64,000 nt of DNA, from assembly GCA_037444685.1 (NCBI GenBank), contig JBBILX010000002.1:432550-496549 (forward strand), written 5' to 3'. Shown one piece after another: positions 8,558 to 16,226 of the stretch. Below the pieces are notes generated by a model. That model was not told the origin of the DNA. It did not search any database and saw only the letters and a list, made by a program, of their open reading frames with translations. The position numbers and the translations under genes were made by a program. Source of the stretch: UBA964 sp037444685. GTDB taxonomy: Bacteria; Pseudomonadota; Gammaproteobacteria; Steroidobacterales; Steroidobacteraceae. The number at the start of each line of letters is the position of its first letter. Positions within the stretch are counted from its first letter, which is position 1.

Positions 8558-10734
8558 GCGGGGTCCGCCCCAGCGTGCGCGACGGCCGGCACCGGCATCT
8601 GCAATGCCGCAGCGACGAACGCCCACTGGCCGGCGAAGTCCTCGATCTGCATCCAGACGGGCTTGCCGGCGCCGTGACCCGCGCGCGTCTCGACGCGCAG
8701 CAGCACGGGCCGGTCGCAGGCCTGGGCGCGCTGCAGGGCCGCGGCGAACTTGTAGCTGTGCCAGGGCACGACGCGGTCGTCGCGCTCGGCCGTCGTGATC
8801 AGCGTCGCCGGATAGCAGACGCCCTCGCGGACGTTGTGCACGGGCGAGTAGGCGCGCAGCGCGGCGAAGTCGGCAGGGTCCTCGGCAAGTCCGTAGTCGC
8901 TCGACCACTGGCGCGCATTGGCGCTCGCCGTGTGATAGCGCAGCATGTCGAGTACGCCGACCGCAGGCAGCGCTGCCGCGAACAGGTCCGGCCGCTGCAG
9001 CAGCGTCGCGGCGACCAGCAGGCCACCGTTCGATCGCCCCGCGATCGCGAGCCTTGAGGGCGAGGTCCAGCCTTCGCGGATCAGGTACTCAGCGGCCGCG
9101 ATGAAGTCTTCGAACACGTTCTGCTTGCGCGTGCGCGTGCCGGCCTCGTGCCAGGGCTCGCCATACTCGCCGCCGCCGCGCAGGTTGGCTTCGACGTAGA
9201 TGCCACCCATCTCGAGCCAGGCGATCGTCGGCGGGCGGAACTGCGGCGTCAGCGAGACGTTGAAGCCGCCGTAACCGTACAGCAGCGCCGGAGTCGACGG
9301 CGAACGAGGCTGGTCGCGGCGGCGCGTGATGAACATCGGCACGCGCGTGCCGTCACGGCTTTGGTAGAAGAACTGCTCGGTGAGGTACCGTTCGGCGTCG
9401 AACGCGAGGCGCGGCGCACGCAGCAGGGTCGTGCGGCCGGTCGCCGTCTCGAGACGCCAGATCTGCGCCGGCCGCAGGTAATCGGTGTAAGCGAAGAAAG
9501 TCTCCGGCGTATCGAGCTCACCGCCGAAGCCGGCGAGACTGCCGGGCCCGGGCAGCGCAACCTCGGCGACCGGCGCGCCATCGAGCGCGAACACGTGCGC
9601 CTCGCCGCGCGCGTCGCGGACATAGCTGACGATTAGCCGACCGCCGACCAGGCTCGCCTCGGCGATCGCCGCCTCGCGCTCGGCCACGATCGTGCGCCAG
9701 CGCGCGGGTGACGGCTCCCGCGCGTCGACGGCGATCACGCGGCCACGCGGCGCGTCCCGCGTCGTCTGCACGTAGAAGGTGTCGCCGACGTTGCCGAGCA
9801 CGGTGTAGAGCGCGTCCCAGTCGGCGAACAGCCTTTGCGGCGCAGCCCCTGGGCGCGCCAGATCGAGCAGGTCGACGCCATTGGCCTCGTAGCCGTCGAA
9901 CAGCGAGACCACCAGCCAGCGCCCATCGTCGGTGACGTGCGCCGAGGGGGCGCGGCGCGGATGGTCGCTGACCGCATAGACGAGGCGATCCTCGGCCTGC
10001 GGTGTGCCGAGCACGTGCCGGTAGACGGCGGGTTGGGCCGCGTCGTCGCCACGCGGATCCGTCGCGCGCGAATCGGGTCGCGGCGCGTAGCGGCTGTAGT
10101 AGACACTGCGTCCGTCGCGGGCCCAGGAGAGCTCCCAGAACTTGGTGTGCACGAGTTCATCGGCCAGGTCCAGACCGGCGTCGACGCGGTGGAAGCGCCA
10201 GGTTTCCCAGTCGCTGCCGCCGTCGGAGAGCGCGTAGGCGACGAGGCTGCCGTCCGGACTCGGCACGAAGCGCGTCAGCGCGAGGGTCGCATCGGCGCGC
10301 TTCTGGTTCGGGTCGATCAGCATGCGCCCCACGTCGTCGGGCCGCTCGGCGACGTGCAGCACGCTCTGGTTCTGCGTGCCGTCGTTGCGCAGGAAGAAGT
10401 AGCGGGCACCCGCCCGCCGCGGCACGCCGTAGCGTTCGTAGTTCCACAGTTCGGTGAGCCGTCGGCGCAGCCAGGCGCGCTGCGGCAAGGCCTCGAGCCA
10501 CGGCTGGGCGAGACGGTTCTGCGCCGCGACGAATGCGCGCGTCGCCGGCGCATCGAGCGCCTCGAGCCAGCGATACGGATCGGCGACGCGAACGCCGTGG
10601 TAGACGTCGACTACGCCGCCGCGCGGCGCGACGGGATAATCGAGCCGACTCATGGCCGCGCAGCCGACGAGGCTCGCGGCGCTGAGCGCGAGTGCGACTG
10701 GACGCAGCAGGCTGCGCGGGTGGCCATCATTCAT
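8521..10734 (-). CDS. Exported prolyl oligopeptidase (S9A), probable lipoprotein
   Basis: Serine peptidase cleaving after proline in short peptides. The N-terminal propeller part (DPYRWLEALDAP) and the C-terminal alpha/beta-hydrolase domain are complete. Catalytic Ser lies in GRSNGGLL, Asp in RDDRVVPWHS and His in AGHGAGKP, with the oxyanion-region signature YGGF and ANLRGGGEYG. The start at 10734 gives a signal peptide ending in lipobox LVGC (Cys25) with Ala at +2, predicting an outer-membrane-anchored lipoprotein; an in-frame ATG at 10794 would bury this signal. Total 737 residues. It is divergent from the DPP IV-like gene with 52 bases between starts, and an AGGG ribosome site is visible about 10 bases before the ATG. 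Confidence 0.9.
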   Translation of the reverse strand: MNDGHPRSLLRPVALALSAASLVGCAAMSRLDYPVAPRGGVVDVYHGVRVADPYRWLEALDAPATRAFVAAQNRLAQPWLEALPQRAWLRRRLTELWNYERYGVPRRAGARYFFLRNDGTQNQSVLHVAERPDDVGRMLIDPNQKRADATLALTRFVPSPDGSLVAYALSDGGSDWETWRFHRVDAGLDLADELVHTKFWELSWARDGRSVYYSRYAPRPDSRATDPRGDDAAQPAVYRHVLGTPQAEDRLVYAVSDHPRRAPSAHVTDDGRWLVVSLFDGYEANGVDLLDLARPGAAPQRLFADWDALYTVLGNVGDTFYVQTTRDAPRGRVIAVDAREPSPARWRTIVAEREAAIAEASLVGGRLIVSYVRDARGEAHVFALDGAPVAEVALPGPGSLAGFGGELDTPETFFAYTDYLRPAQIWRLETATGRTTLLRAPRLAFDAERYLTEQFFYQSRDGTRVPMFITRRRDQPRSPSTPALLYGYGGFNVSLTPQFRPPTIAWLEMGGIYVEANLRGGGEYGEPWHEAGTRTRKQNVFEDFIAAAEYLIREGWTSPSRLAIAGRSNGGLLVAATLLQRPDLFAAALPAVGVLDMLRYHTASANARQWSSDYGLAEDPADFAALRAYSPVHNVREGVCYPATLITTAERDDRVVPWHSYKFAAALQRAQACDRPVLLRVETRAGHGAGKPVWMQIEDFAGQWAFVAAALQMPVPAVAHAGADPAQGAGAPRRSSR

Positions 10735-10786
10735 GTTGGTCCCTAGACTTGCAACGCCTGCCGCCATGCTACCGAAGCCCCCTCGC

Positions 10787-13171
10787 ATGACCAACGCCGT
10801 CTCTCGCCACCGCTCGGCCCTGCTCGCGCTCAGCCTACTCGCGCTCAGCCTTGCAGGTCCGACGATCGCCGCGGCGCCGGCGCCGGTCTCGACCTCAGAG
10901 CAGGCGTCGGCGCAGCAGGCCGGCGCGCCGCTCCTGCGGTCCGTCGAACGACTGTCCGTCGAGCGACTGTCCGTCGAGCGACTGTTCGCCGCGCCGGATC
11001 TCAGTGGCGCGACGCTGCGCGACCCGCGTTTCTCGCCCGACGGCAGGCTCGTCGTCTACCTCAAGGGCGCCGAGGACGACAAGGATCGGCTCGACCTCTG
11101 GGCCTACGACATCGCGCGGCGCCGTCACCGCCGCCTCGTCGACGCGCGCGCGCTGGTGCCGAGCGAGCGGACGCTCTCTGCCGAGGAGGAGGCGCGACGC
11201 GAGCGCCTGCGCATCGCCTCGCTGCGCGGCATCGTCGACTACGCGTTCTCGGCGGACTCGCGCTACCTGCTCGTGCCGCTCTCGGGAGATCTGTACCTTT
11301 ACGACCTGCGGGCGCCGACGGGGCGGGCCGTGCGCGCCCTGACGGCGACCAGCGCCTACGAGACCGAGGCACGCTTCTCGCCGCGCGGCCGGTTCGTGAG
11401 CTTCGTGCGCGACCAGAACCTCTACGTGCTCGAGATCGCCACCGGCACCGAGCGCGCGATCACTCGCGACGGCGGCGGCACGGTCTCGTATGGCGTCGCC
11501 GAGTTCATCGCCCAGGAGGAGATGGACCGGATGGACGGCCACTGGTGGTCGCCCGACGAAGCGCGCATCGCCTACACGCGCGTCGATCAGGGCCCGGTCG
11601 ACGAGGTCGAGCGCTTCGAGATCAACGCCGACGGCATCGCCGTGGTCCGCCAGCGCTACCCGGCCGCGGGCCGTCCCAATGCGCGCGTGCAGCTGTTCGT
11701 GCAGGACCTCGCCGACGGCGCGACGCGCGAGATCGCCGCGCGCGACGAGTATCTCGCCCGGGTCGCCTGGTTCCCGGAAGCGGACGCGCTCGCGGTGCAG
11801 ACCCAGAGCCGCGATCAGCGCACGCTCGTGCTCTGGCGCGCCGAAGCGGCTACGGGCCGCGCCCGACCGCTCGTCACCGAGCGCGCCACGACCTGGATCG
11901 ATCTGCACGACGAGCTGACATTCCTGCCGCGCACGCGACGCCTGATCTGGGCCTCGGCGCGCAGCGGCTACCGCCACCTCTATCTGCTCGACTACGAGGG
12001 ACGCGAGATCCGGCCGCTGACCGCCGGGGCATGGGTCGTGGCCGGCGATGATCGGGCGCGCGCGATCCGGGGCGTCGACGAGGCGCGCGGTCTGGTCTAC
12101 TTCATGGCGAACCGCGACTCGCCGCTCGAGCGCCACCTCTACGTCGCCGCGCTGGGCGACCAGCCTGGCGCGGAGCCGAGGCGCCTGACGATGCGCGCGG
12201 GCTGGCATTCGGTCAGCATGTCGCGCGACGCGCGCCGCTGGCTCGAAACGTTCTCCGACAGCGAGACGCCGCCGTCGCTGACGCTGCGCCGCGCCGACGG
12301 CGGGTCTACTGTCGAACTGGTCGCGAACCGTCTCGACGCCACGCACCCTTACCATCCGTATCTCGGGGCCCATGTGCGCACGGAGTTCGGCACGCTCGAG
12401 GCGGCCGACGGCCAGACGCTGCACTGGCAGATGCTACGCCCGGCCCGGCTCGAGCCGGGACGTCGCTACCCGGTCGTCGTGGACGTCTACGGGGGTCCGG
12501 GCGTGCAGCGCGTGCGCCGCGCCTGGATGGGCGGCGCCCGCCCGACCGATGGCTTCTTCCGCCAGATCCTCGCGCAGCGCGGCTATGTCGTTTTCACGCT
12601 GGACAATCGCGGCTCTTCGTTCCGCGGCGAACGCTTCGAGAAGGCGCTGCATCGGCGCATGGGGACCGTCGAGATCGAGGACCAGGCGCGCGGCGTCGAG
12701 TTCCTGCGCTCGCTGCCGTTCGTCGACGGCGAGCGCATTGCGATCGCGGGCTGGAGCTACGGCGGCTACGTGGCGCTGATGGCGCTGCTGCGCGTGCCGT
12801 CGCACTTCGTGGCGGCGATCGCCGGCGCGCCGGTCACCGACTGGCGCCTCTACGACACGCACTACACGGAGCGTTACATGGGAACGCCAGCGGACAATGC
12901 CGCCGGCTACGCCGACGGCATGGCCATGACGCATGCCGAGGCGCTGCGCGGACGGCTGCTGCTCGTGCACGGCATGGCCGACGACAACGTGCTGTTCACG
13001 CACAGCACCGCGATGATCCGCCGCCTGCAGGAGCTCGGCCGGCCGTTCGACGTGATGGTCTATCCGGGCAGCAAGCACGCGCTGCTGCGCTTCCCCGTGA
13101 CCGGGCCCCACGCCTACGAAACGATGCTGCGCTTCCTCGACGGCGCGCTCGCGCGCGGCGACCGGCCATGA
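10787..13171 (+). CDS. Exported dipeptidyl peptidase IV family serine peptidase (S9B)
   Basis: Removes N-terminal X-Pro or X-Ala dipeptides, probably in the periplasm. Of its 794 residues, a Sec signal peptide (MTNAVSRHRSALLALSLLAL, cleaved near TIAAA) is followed by the eight-bladed propeller, which contains the Glu motif of the family in AEFIAQEEMDRMDGHWW. The C-terminal hydrolase domain has VDVYGGPG, catalytic Ser in GWSYGGY, Asp in GMADDNVLF and His in KHALL. An ATG at 10766 is an alternative start. Two 15-base tandem duplications lie in the signal peptide and just after it. The stop codon overlaps the carbonic anhydrase start (ATGA). Confidence 0.92.
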   Translation: MTNAVSRHRSALLALSLLALSLAGPTIAAAPAPVSTSEQASAQQAGAPLLRSVERLSVERLSVERLFAAPDLSGATLRDPRFSPDGRLVVYLKGAEDDKDRLDLWAYDIARRRHRRLVDARALVPSERTLSAEEEARRERLRIASLRGIVDYAFSADSRYLLVPLSGDLYLYDLRAPTGRAVRALTATSAYETEARFSPRGRFVSFVRDQNLYVLEIATGTERAITRDGGGTVSYGVAEFIAQEEMDRMDGHWWSPDEARIAYTRVDQGPVDEVERFEINADGIAVVRQRYPAAGRPNARVQLFVQDLADGATREIAARDEYLARVAWFPEADALAVQTQSRDQRTLVLWRAEAATGRARPLVTERATTWIDLHDELTFLPRTRRLIWASARSGYRHLYLLDYEGREIRPLTAGAWVVAGDDRARAIRGVDEARGLVYFMANRDSPLERHLYVAALGDQPGAEPRRLTMRAGWHSVSMSRDARRWLETFSDSETPPSLTLRRADGGSTVELVANRLDATHPYHPYLGAHVRTEFGTLEAADGQTLHWQMLRPARLEPGRRYPVVVDVYGGPGVQRVRRAWMGGARPTDGFFRQILAQRGYVVFTLDNRGSSFRGERFEKALHRRMGTVEIEDQARGVEFLRSLPFVDGERIAIAGWSYGGYVALMALLRVPSHFVAAIAGAPVTDWRLYDTHYTERYMGTPADNAAGYADGMAMTHAEALRGRLLLVHGMADDNVLFTHSTAMIRRLQELGRPFDVMVYPGSKHALLRFPVTGPHAYETMLRFLDGALARGDRP
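10823..10852 (+). repeat. 15-base tandem duplication in a signal peptide
   Basis: Two copies of a 15-base unit (10823-10837 and 10838-10852), differing only in the last base, encode LALSL twice in the hydrophobic core of the DPP IV signal peptide. The repeat keeps the frame. Confidence 0.85.
10940..10984 (+). repeat. 15-base unit repeated three times (SVERL x3)
   Basis: Three adjacent copies of TCCGTCGARCGACTG at 10940, 10955 and 10970 differ at a single position. They encode SVERL three times just after the DPP IV signal peptide. Such in-frame units can change copy number by replication slippage. Confidence 0.9.
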
Positions 13172-13806
13172 GATCGCTCGCGCCGCTGTTCCGTCGCAAT
13201 CGCGACTGGGCCGAGGAGATCCGTGGCCGCGACCCGCAGTTTTTCGCCAAGCTTGTCGCCCAGCAGTCGCCCGACTACCTCTGGATCGGCTGCGCCGACA
13301 GCCGCGTGCCGGCCAACGAGATCGTCGGCATGCTGCCCGGCGAGCTGTTCGTGCATCGCAACGTCGCCAGCGTCGTCGTCCACACCGACCTCAACTGCCT
13401 GTCGGTGCTGCAGTACGCGATCGACGTGCTCGACGTCGAGCACGTCATCGTCTGCGGTCACTACGGCTGCGGCGGCGTCCAGGCGGCACTGCACAACAGC
13501 CGCCTCGGCCTCATCGACAACTGGCTGCTGCACGTCCAGGACGTGCGCAAGCGGCATGCCGCGGCGCTCGCGGCCCTGCCCGACGACGAGGCGCGTTTCG
13601 CCCGGCTCTGCGAGCTCAACGTCATGGAGCAGGTGCTCAACGTCTGCCAGACGACGATCGTGCAGGATGCATGGGAACGCGGCAAGAAGCTCGAGATCCA
13701 CGGCTGGATTTACGACCGGCACGACGGCCTGCTCAAGGATCTGGCCGTCTGCGTCGCGAGCAGCGCGGAATTCACCGAGGTCTATCGCTCGGTGCTCGAG
13801 GCCTGA
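13168..13806 (+). CDS. can: Beta-class carbonic anhydrase Can
   Basis: Interconverts CO2 and bicarbonate, supplying bicarbonate for carboxylation reactions in the cytoplasm. Its 212 residues carry the zinc ligands at the same positions as E. coli Can: Cys42 and Asp44 (CADSR) and His98 and Cys101 (CGHYGCGG). The start overlaps the upstream peptidase stop by four bases (ATGA), implying translational coupling. The gene converges on the unknown gene ending at 13836. Confidence 0.95.
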   Translation: MRSLAPLFRRNRDWAEEIRGRDPQFFAKLVAQQSPDYLWIGCADSRVPANEIVGMLPGELFVHRNVASVVVHTDLNCLSVLQYAIDVLDVEHVIVCGHYGCGGVQAALHNSRLGLIDNWLLHVQDVRKRHAAALAALPDDEARFARLCELNVMEQVLNVCQTTIVQDAWERGKKLEIHGWIYDRHDGLLKDLAVCVASSAEFTEVYRSVLEA

Positions 13807-13835
13807 GCACCGCGGTGCCGCGCGCTCGCGGCCGC

Positions 13836-14246
13836 TCAGGGCAGCTTGATCTTGCCGCCGCCGATCGGGCCGCCGCCGATCGGGCCGCCGCCGAGCGGTC
13901 CGGCGCCGACCTCGGGCACGACGATCCGCGAGGCCGCCTCGCGGCGCAGTTCGCGCGCCTCCTCGATGGCCTGCTCGAGCGCGACCTTGACCGCCTCCGG
14001 GAACTTCTCGATCGCCTCCTGCAGCGAGGTCGCGTCGAGCTCGAACATCAGTGGCAGGACCCCGGCCGGCGTCAGCAGCTGCGTCTGCCCCGACCAGAGC
14101 ACGGGACGCGACGGATCGTCGGCCCCGTGCGCCGTGACGGGAACCAGCCGACGCAGGGTGCCGGCGCGCCGGTCGGTGTAGACCTCCTCGCGATAGAGCT
14201 GGGTGGGATCGAGCTTGATGTCGGGCAGACCGGATTCCTGGGCCAT
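13836..14246 (-). CDS. Unknown small protein with glycine-rich repeat tail, downstream of aldehyde dehydrogenase
   Basis: A 136-residue protein I cannot assign. There is no signal peptide or membrane segment. The N-terminal half looks like a small beta-rich domain (YREEVYTDRRAGTLRRLVPV). It is followed by a charged amphipathic helix around residues 75-105 (LQEAIEKFPEAVKVALEQAI), then a tail GAGPLGGGPIGGGPI ending GGGKIKLP. The tail comes from a 15-base tandem repeat. It starts 36 bases after the aldehyde dehydrogenase stop on the same strand, so the two are probably co-transcribed, which suggests a linked but unknown role. GC and frame structure match neighbouring genes and argue that it is real. 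Confidence 0.75.
   Translation of the reverse strand: MAQESGLPDIKLDPTQLYREEVYTDRRAGTLRRLVPVTAHGADDPSRPVLWSGQTQLLTPAGVLPLMFELDATSLQEAIEKFPEAVKVALEQAIEEARELRREAASRIVVPEVGAGPLGGGPIGGGPIGGGKIKLP
13854..13898. repeat. 15-base unit repeated three times (Gly-rich tail)
   Basis: Three copies of GCCGCCGCCGATCGG at 13854, 13869 and 13884; the third has one mismatch. On the coding (minus) strand they encode the GGGPI repeats at the C-terminus of the unknown protein. Confidence 0.85.
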
Positions 14247-14282
14247 GGCAGTTCCGTATGTGTCGGTGAAGCGGGGTGCGGG

Positions 14283-15773
14283 TCAGCGACCCGGCGGCCG
14301 GGCGTTGGCCTCGGCGATCATGTCGATGGTCATCGGCGCGCCGCACTGGTGGATCAGTGCCTTCTTGCGGAAGAAGCGCAGGTAGCCGGCCGGGCCCATG
14401 CGCGAGCCGCCCATGCCCGAGAGCTTGAACGAGTGTTTCTCGGCCTCGTGGCAGACCGCGGTCAGCGAGCCGTCGTTGAGGCTGATGCCGCCGGCGTCGA
14501 TCCGGCGACCGATGGCCTCGGCTTCCTCGAGCGTGCCGGCGATGACCGCGGCGGACAGGCCGTAGACGCCGTCGTTGGCGAGCTCGATCGCCTGCTCGAT
14601 GCGGTCGTAGGGCATGACCGGAATGACCGGGCCGAAGGTCTCCTCGGTCATGAGCTTCATCGTGTGGTCGACGTCGACGACCACCGTCGGCCGCACCCAC
14701 TTGCCGCCATGATCCTCGATCTGTCCGCCACAAAGGATGCGTGCGCCCTTGGCGACGGCATCGGCAAGCTGGTCGGCGACGATCTCGGCCTGGCGGCCGA
14801 AGATGAACGGCCCGATCGTGCCCGCGTGGATGTCCGGCCAGTTCGGCTCGACCCGGCGCGCCTTGTCGACGAGCTGGGCGACGAAGCGCTCGTAGATCGA
14901 GCGGTGAACGTAGACGCGCTCGATCGACTGACAGGCCTGCCCGGTCGCGAGGCAGGTCGAGCGCAGCGCGATGTCGGTGGCGCGCGGAACGTCGGCGCTC
15001 GCGGTGACGATCATCGGGTCGTTGCCGCCGAGTTCGAGGAAGGCCGGAATGAACTGCCGCGCGGCATTCTCGGCGACGATCCGTCCGGTGCGCACGCTGC
15101 CTGTGAAACAGATCGCGTCGACGAGCTCGACCAGCGCCTCCCCGGTCTCGCGCGCGCCCGGCAGCACGGACAGCACCTGCGCGAGCTCGGGTACGGCCTC
15201 GACGGTGCGGCGCACGGGCTCCGCGAAGCGTGGCGTGACCTCGCTGGGCTTGATCAGCACGGCACAACCGGCCAGCAGCGCCGGGATCGCGTCGATGAAG
15301 GCGAGCGTCAGCGGGAAGTTCCAGGGGCTGATCACGCCGACCAGCGGATACGGCACGTACTGTGCGCGAAACCGGATCGCGGGGTGGGTCGACATCGCCA
15401 CGAGCGGCGTGTCCTCGCGTTCGACCCCAAGCTCCGCGACGGTGCGGCACCAGCGCTCGATCGCGCCGGGCACGGACTGAAACTCGCTCTGCGCGATCAG
15501 GTAGCGACCCGTGTCGGTCGCGAGGGCCGCGACGATCGGTCCGGCCTCGGCCAGCAGTCGCTCGCGCCAGCGCGACATGACCTCGATGCGATGCTCGAGC
15601 GGCGCGGCGCGCCACGCGCGCTGCCCCGCGCGGAGCCGACTGGCCTCGGCGGCGAGTTCGGCGCGGCTCGGGGCGGTGAACCGGTAGTCGACCGCGCCCG
15701 TGCGCGGGTCGACGACCTCGATACACTCGCCGGTGAGGCCGTGTCGCTGCGCAATCTCGGGACGTGCTGCCAT
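14283..15773 (-). CDS. NAD(P)-dependent aldehyde dehydrogenase
   Basis: Oxidises an aldehyde to its carboxylate. Its 496 residues include the cofactor-site motif SPWNFPL, the Gly motif FTGSVRTGR, the general-base Glu in FLELGGNDP, the catalytic Cys in ATGQACQS and the C-terminal EETFGPV. The catalytic residues are intact, so it is a true dehydrogenase; the substrate cannot be deduced. The ATG at 15773 gives normal length; a longer in-frame extension would run into the MutT gene. It is in a minus-strand run secA-mutT-ALDH-unknown, 22 bases after mutT. Confidence 0.93.
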   Translation of the reverse strand: MAARPEIAQRHGLTGECIEVVDPRTGAVDYRFTAPSRAELAAEASRLRAGQRAWRAAPLEHRIEVMSRWRERLLAEAGPIVAALATDTGRYLIAQSEFQSVPGAIERWCRTVAELGVEREDTPLVAMSTHPAIRFRAQYVPYPLVGVISPWNFPLTLAFIDAIPALLAGCAVLIKPSEVTPRFAEPVRRTVEAVPELAQVLSVLPGARETGEALVELVDAICFTGSVRTGRIVAENAARQFIPAFLELGGNDPMIVTASADVPRATDIALRSTCLATGQACQSIERVYVHRSIYERFVAQLVDKARRVEPNWPDIHAGTIGPFIFGRQAEIVADQLADAVAKGARILCGGQIEDHGGKWVRPTVVVDVDHTMKLMTEETFGPVIPVMPYDRIEQAIELANDGVYGLSAAVIAGTLEEAEAIGRRIDAGGISLNDGSLTAVCHEAEKHSFKLSGMGGSRMGPAGYLRFFRKKALIHQCGAPMTIDMIAEANARPPGR

Positions 15774-15795
15774 GATGGAAGTCTCCGCGGCCAAG

Positions 15796-16191
15796 CTATC
15801 CTGAACGAGCAGCGCGCCGCTGCAAAGCCTCGATGAACGGTCGATCCGCTTCGAGGATGTCCTCCGCATCGAGTGCCGATAGGGGCACCCACTTGAGCCG
15901 CTGGCCATCCCGGCCGCGCGGCACGCCGGCGAACTCGGCGACTTCGAACAGCGCGAGCTCGACGAGCCGGTCCGGATAGGCGTGTTGTAGCGTCATCACG
16001 TGCCGCGCGCCGCCGATGCGGATACCGAGTTCCTCGTGCAGCTCGCGCGCCAGTGCCTGCTCGTCGCTCTCGCCGGCGGCCACCTTGCCACCGGGGAACT
16101 CCCAGCGGCCCGCAAGGTGGGTGCCGGCGGGACGATCCGCGATCAGGATCTCGCCGCGCGCGTTGCGGAGCGCCGCCGCGACTACCCGCAT
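15796..16191 (-). CDS. mutT: Nudix hydrolase MutT (8-oxo-dGTP diphosphatase)
   Basis: Hydrolyses oxidised purine nucleoside triphosphates to prevent AT-to-CG transversions. The Nudix box GX5EX7REUXEEXGU is perfect (starting GGKVAAGE, ending RELHEELGI), and the protein begins RVVAAALRNARGEILIA like MutT. The ATG at 16191, 36 bases after secA, gives 131 residues; an earlier in-frame ATG at 16281 would overlap secA. The secA-mutT order is common in gammaproteobacteria. The family is broad, so the substrate is likely but not proven. Confidence 0.88.
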   Translation of the reverse strand: MRVVAAALRNARGEILIADRPAGTHLAGRWEFPGGKVAAGESDEQALARELHEELGIRIGGARHVMTLQHAYPDRLVELALFEVAEFAGVPRGRDGQRLKWVPLSALDAEDILEADRPFIEALQRRAARSG

Positions 16192-16226
16192 TCGCGGCAG
16201 ACCGTCCGGCGCCGCGGCCGTCGCGC

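Noticed and set aside
13802..13840. Inverted repeat CCTGAGC/GCTCAGG between the carbonic anhydrase and the unknown gene
   Set aside because: The arms include both stop codons, the loop is long and there is no T-run, so a terminator is not supported.
13854..13898. Short direct repeats as a CRISPR-like array
   Set aside because: Units are contiguous, in frame and lack spacers; they encode a protein repeat.
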